This document shows positions 60,999-64,000 of a DNA stretch of 64,000 bases, piece after piece. The notes beneath the pieces were generated by a model, which searched no databases, was not told the DNA's origin, and was given only the letters and a program-made list of their open reading frames with translations. Made by a program: the position numbers and the translations under genes. Location of the stretch: contig JBBQWR010000020.1 in NCBI GenBank assembly GCA_038210495.1, forward strand, positions 1 to 64,000. The letters run 5' to 3'. This stretch comes from JBBQWR01 sp038210495 (GTDB lineage: Bacteria > Planctomycetota > Planctomycetia > Pirellulales > DATAWG01). Numbering within the stretch: position 1 is the stretch's first letter; each line of letters opens with the position of its first letter.

Positions 60999-62534
60999 AT
61001 GACCGCTCTTTCTCGCCGCGCGTGTGGACTGGCGCTGCTGACATGTTTGTTGCTCCCCATGCTCCCGGTCGCGGCGGCAGCTGCGCCGCCCTCGGCGCCA
61101 GTCTATGTCGTGTTGTGGTTCGACACGGAAGATTACTTGTTGCCCGCGAGCGATGACGCGGCGCTGCACATGGCCGATTTTCTGACGAGCGTGAACATCC
61201 GCGGGACGTTCAAAGTCGTCGGGGAAAAAGCCCGGACGCTCGAGCGGCGCGGGCGGACCGATGTGATCGAGGCCCTAAAAAAACACGAGATCGGCTACCA
61301 CTCGAATTTTCATAGCGTGCAGCCGACGCCGGCCGTGTATCTGGAATCCCTGGGCTGGGACGACGGCGTCGCCGAATTCGACCGCCGCGAGCGGCCGGGC
61401 CTGGACGACGTGAAACGCATCTTCGGGAAGGCGCCGACCTGCTACGGACAGCCCGGCAGTTCTTGGGCCCCGCAGACACTCGGCGCGATGCACGAGTGGG
61501 GCATGAAGGTCTATCTCGACGCCGGCCGGCATGTGGCGCTCGAGGGCAAGCCGTTTTACTATTGCGGGCTCCTGAACATCTACCAAATCGCGCACATGCC
61601 GCGGACGAGCATCAAGGACCCGGGCGATCTGGCCCAGACGGAAGAAAAATTCGCTGAGGCTCGAGCGCAACTCCAGGCCGAAGGGGGTGGGCTGGTGAGC
61701 ATCATCTATCACCCCTGCGAATTCGCCCACAAGGAATTTTGGGACGGCGTGAATTTTCGCGGCGGCGCCAATCCGCCCCGCGAGCAGTGGAACCTGCCGG
61801 CCGCCAAGACGCCCGGTGAGACCCGCGTCGCTTTCGAGAATTTTGAGAGCTACATTCGGTACATGAAACATTTCGACGATGTGCGGTTCATCACGGCCAC
61901 CGACGCCGCCAAGCTCTACGCCGACGCGGCCGCCGACCACGTCTGGACGACGGACGACGTGAAAGCGATCGCCGCAGCCGTGGGAGACGAGCCGGGCTTC
62001 CAGCGGCGAGATGATTATTCGATCTCGGCGGCCGAGGCATTGGCGATTTTGAGCCAATTCGTAACGGCCCGATCGGCCGGCCACGATGATCCGCCGAAGC
62101 TTCCGCCGATTGTGCTGGGGCCGAGCAGTCCGCCGCCCTTGTTTGACGAGCCGACCGTGGTCGACGCGAACCAGTTTTTGCGAACCACGGCCGACGTGAC
62201 CGATTCGATTCGCAAACAGGGACGCATCCCGTCGGCCGCGTGGCTAGGAAGCCGAGGGATACCGCCCGAGGTATTTTTTAGGTCGCTCGCCGCGGTGGCG
62301 ACCGCGATGGCCAGTGGCAAATCGGCGCCCGACACGATTGAGATCAAGCCGACCAAACTGGCGTCGGCCAAGTACGTCGCCGACGACAATCCGGGCCTTT
62401 GGAAATGGGTCATCTTTCCGCCCAATTTTCGGGCGCCCAACGTGATGGCCCTCGCCAAGCGCGAGGCTTGGACGCTCAAGCCGGCGATTCGCCATGACGC
62501 GAAAATAGATTTGATTCCGGCCAAACAGAGATAA
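60999..62534 (+). CDS. Secreted polysaccharide deacetylase-fold protein
   Basis: 511 residues with a signal peptide (GLALLTCLLLPMLPVAAAAA). The N-terminal half follows the NodB-type barrel: VYVVLWFDTEDYLLPASDDA with the catalytic Asp pair region, HEIGYHSNFHSVQPTPAVYL with metal His, and GQPGSSWAPQTLGAMHEWGM. The later motif IIYHPCEFAHKEFWDGVNF may supply the last His. The C-terminal 150 residues resemble a Ser/Thr-rich planctomycete extension. It could deacetylate a cell-wall or dietary polysaccharide. It begins 120 bp after the permease, so it may belong to the fructan block. Confidence 0.75.
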   Translation: MTALSRRACGLALLTCLLLPMLPVAAAAAPPSAPVYVVLWFDTEDYLLPASDDAALHMADFLTSVNIRGTFKVVGEKARTLERRGRTDVIEALKKHEIGYHSNFHSVQPTPAVYLESLGWDDGVAEFDRRERPGLDDVKRIFGKAPTCYGQPGSSWAPQTLGAMHEWGMKVYLDAGRHVALEGKPFYYCGLLNIYQIAHMPRTSIKDPGDLAQTEEKFAEARAQLQAEGGGLVSIIYHPCEFAHKEFWDGVNFRGGANPPREQWNLPAAKTPGETRVAFENFESYIRYMKHFDDVRFITATDAAKLYADAAADHVWTTDDVKAIAAAVGDEPGFQRRDDYSISAAEALAILSQFVTARSAGHDDPPKLPPIVLGPSSPPPLFDEPTVVDANQFLRTTADVTDSIRKQGRIPSAAWLGSRGIPPEVFFRSLAAVATAMASGKSAPDTIEIKPTKLASAKYVADDNPGLWKWVIFPPNFRAPNVMALAKREAWTLKPAIRHDAKIDLIPAKQR

Positions 62535-62744
62535 TTGCGAAAGCCCGAAAGGCCGAAAACCAGAAAAGAGGGATTTGTGCGCTTCGTCCCTTTTTTCGGG
62601 TTTTCGGGATTAAGAAGTCTTATAGCTTTAACGACGATCGACGTTTTTTCCGCTCTTCTTGCGGTGGCCGTCACGTTGTCGAACCCTTACAATCGATCTA
62701 GCGCCGGCGAAGGCTCCGAGCGGATAATGCGAGGAACAGATTTC

Positions 62745-63326
62745 ATGGCCAATCGCAACAATCTCTACGAAGCTGCGTTCGAGGAGTTCTTGCGGACGCG
62801 GCGGATCCCGTATGTCGCGGTGGACGAGGCCAAGCGGAGTTTGATGGGAGATGGATCGCTCAAGAGCCTCGACTTCATCGTCTCGCCCGGATTGGGCTCG
62901 TCGTGGCTGGTGGACGTCAAGGGTCGCCAGTTTCCGACCGCTTCCGGCGAAGGCAAACAATTTTGGAAGAATTGGTCCACCCGCGACGACCTGCGCAGCC
63001 TCGCTGCCTGGCAGCGGCTGTTTGGCGGCAAGTTCACGAGCCTGCTGGTATTCGCCTACGACGTGCTGGGCGATCGGGCCCCGCTGCCGGCCGAGCAGTT
63101 GTTCGCGTATCGCGGCGCTCTGTATGGATTCGTGGGACTGAAGCTCGACGAGTATGCATTCCACGCTCGGCCGATTTCGCTGGCCTGGGATACGGTGGCG
63201 ATGCCGACCGTGGAATTCCGCCGGCTGGCGCAGCCGGTTGAATCGCTGTTTACGCCGATGCCGGCCGCGCAGTCCATCCCATCGTCAGCGCCCGGCCTGA
63301 CCGCTGCGGCGCCGTGCGGCGTCTGA
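62745..63326 (+). CDS. HYExAFE-family protein
   Basis: 193 residues from ATG 62745; the region upstream in the same frame looks non-coding. It begins MANRNNLYEAAFEEFLRTRR and continues IPYVAVDEAKRSLMGDGSLK, then SLDFIVSPGLGSSWLVDVKG. This is the planctomycete HYExAFE family, with an LYEAAFE variant of the motif. The VDVKGRQF segment with an Asp and Lys suggests a restriction-endonuclease-like fold; that is inference. The role is unknown. Confidence 0.85.
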   Translation: MANRNNLYEAAFEEFLRTRRIPYVAVDEAKRSLMGDGSLKSLDFIVSPGLGSSWLVDVKGRQFPTASGEGKQFWKNWSTRDDLRSLAAWQRLFGGKFTSLLVFAYDVLGDRAPLPAEQLFAYRGALYGFVGLKLDEYAFHARPISLAWDTVAMPTVEFRRLAQPVESLFTPMPAAQSIPSSAPGLTAAAPCGV

Positions 63327-63348
63327 CGTGGCCCCCCGAGGAACTGTC

Positions 63349-64000
63349 GTGCCCGTGAATAAGGCGCTTCGGGAAATCGGTCGGGTGATTGGACAATTGA
63401 CCCGGCGGCGCGGTCTCGTGTCGCTGCCGCCGCTGCGACCGTCGAACCAATCCATTCCGCCGCGAGCGCTGATTTCCTATATCACGGCCGCCTTCGATTC
63501 GGGAAAAGCGGGAGACAAAGCCGACCCGCATACGAATCTTTGGGAATGCCGGCAAATTGCCGAGACCTTTCGCCAGTTTGGCTATGGCGTCGATGTCATC
63601 GATTGGGACGACCGGCGATTCACGCCCAAGAAGCCGTACGAGTTTCTGGTCGATATCGGTTGCAATCTCGAGCGTCTCGCGCCGCTGGTCGGTCCGGACT
63701 GCACGAAGATCCTGCACGCGACGGGCAAGCATTGGCTGTTTCAAAATCGGGCCGAGTATCAGCGGCTGGAAGACTTGCGCATCCGGCGGGGCGCGGTCCT
63801 GTTGCCGCGGCGAACCGCCCCGGCTGGCTTTGGAGTCGAGGCGGCCGATTGCCTTACCGTAATGGGAAACGAAAGCACCGTCGAGACCCTCCGTTACGCC
63901 GGTAAACCGTGCCACCGCATCCCGCTCTCGACGACCGCCGAGTACCCGTGGGACGACACGAAGGATTTTTCCTGGGCTCGGCGGAGATTCCTGTGGTTGG
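63349..64000 (+). CDS. Glycosyltransferase-like protein, cut by the window end
   Basis: At least 217 residues from GTG 63349, 22 bp after the HYExAFE gene; the frame is open to the window end. The early part (DPHTNLWECRQIAETFRQFG, then YGVDVIDWDDRRFTPKKPYE) and later GNESTVETLRYAG look like the N-terminal Rossmann domain of a GT-B glycosyltransferase. The sugar-nucleotide-binding half is not in the window. A start downstream at GTG 63355 is also possible. The call is tentative. Confidence 0.55.
   Translation, partial: MPVNKALREIGRVIGQLTRRRGLVSLPPLRPSNQSIPPRALISYITAAFDSGKAGDKADPHTNLWECRQIAETFRQFGYGVDVIDWDDRRFTPKKPYEFLVDIGCNLERLAPLVGPDCTKILHATGKHWLFQNRAEYQRLEDLRIRRGAVLLPRRTAPAGFGVEAADCLTVMGNESTVETLRYAGKPCHRIPLSTTAEYPWDDTKDFSWARRRFLWL

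Overview
The window looks like a chromosomal segment of a planctomycete, probably of the Pirellulales type. Evidence seen in the sequence: a DUF1559 pseudopilin with an H-x9-DG-like end, an ECF sigma factor coupled to a 3250-residue VIT/VWA/TPR protein, a HYExAFE-family protein, tetrahydromethanopterin/methanofuran-linked C1 genes (mfnB-like and fhcC-like), many secreted proteins with beta-propeller or HEAT repeats, moderately GC-rich DNA, and loosely packed genes separated by hairpin repeats. The taxonomic call is inference from gene content; there is no rRNA marker here.

Layout. 0-1 kb: ParDE-like toxin-antitoxin pair. 1-2 kb: gene-free DNA with hairpin repeats. 2-10 kb: YhaM-like exoribonuclease, trpS, acpS, a coiled-coil membrane protein, a BRCT/MerR/TPR fusion, a ParD remnant and a multipass membrane protein. 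9.8-10.5 kb: HEPN gene beside an N-terminally truncated MNT nucleotidyltransferase. 10.6-18.8 kb: secreted HEAT protein, orphan solute-binding lipoprotein, two BNR propellers (the second overlapping a MoaD-like protein that ends in Gly-Gly), DoxX, SRPBCC, mfnB. 18.9-26.5 kb: MacB/LolCDE-type ABC exporter, ATP-type PEP carboxykinase, FhcC-like protein, and a one-module NRPS (A-PCP-TE) whose specificity pocket reads almost as the cysteine code.

27-33 kb is an accessory zone. It starts at an initiator tRNA-Met and contains repeated copies of the sequence just downstream of that tRNA (a terminator hairpin), separating small cargo genes: a WapI-like protein, two HicAB pairs (the second with a poly-A frameshift), an NTF2-like protein, a frameshifted membrane gene and two related short proteins. 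It ends with a Kelch gene followed by half of an attC-like site and the decayed remains of an integron-type integrase.

33-40 kb: Uma2 protein, Tat-exported sugar isomerase, a GH10-like protein, a LOG-family Rossmann protein and a GH42-like glycosidase. 40-50.5 kb: the sigma factor and the giant membrane VIT-VWA-TPR protein. 50.6-64 kb: a PolB-like exonuclease, then a co-directional fructan/sucrose block (PfkB fructokinase, DUF1559, small lipoprotein, secreted GH32, and a ribose/fructose-type ABC importer of binding protein, double ATPase and permease). It closes with a deacetylase-fold protein, the HYExAFE protein and a glycosyltransferase cut by the window end.

The fructan block makes a coherent pathway: GH32 outside the cytoplasm splits beta-fructosides, the ABC importer takes up the released hexose, and the PfkB kinase phosphorylates it. 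All functional calls are from motifs and remembered family knowledge; no database search was run.
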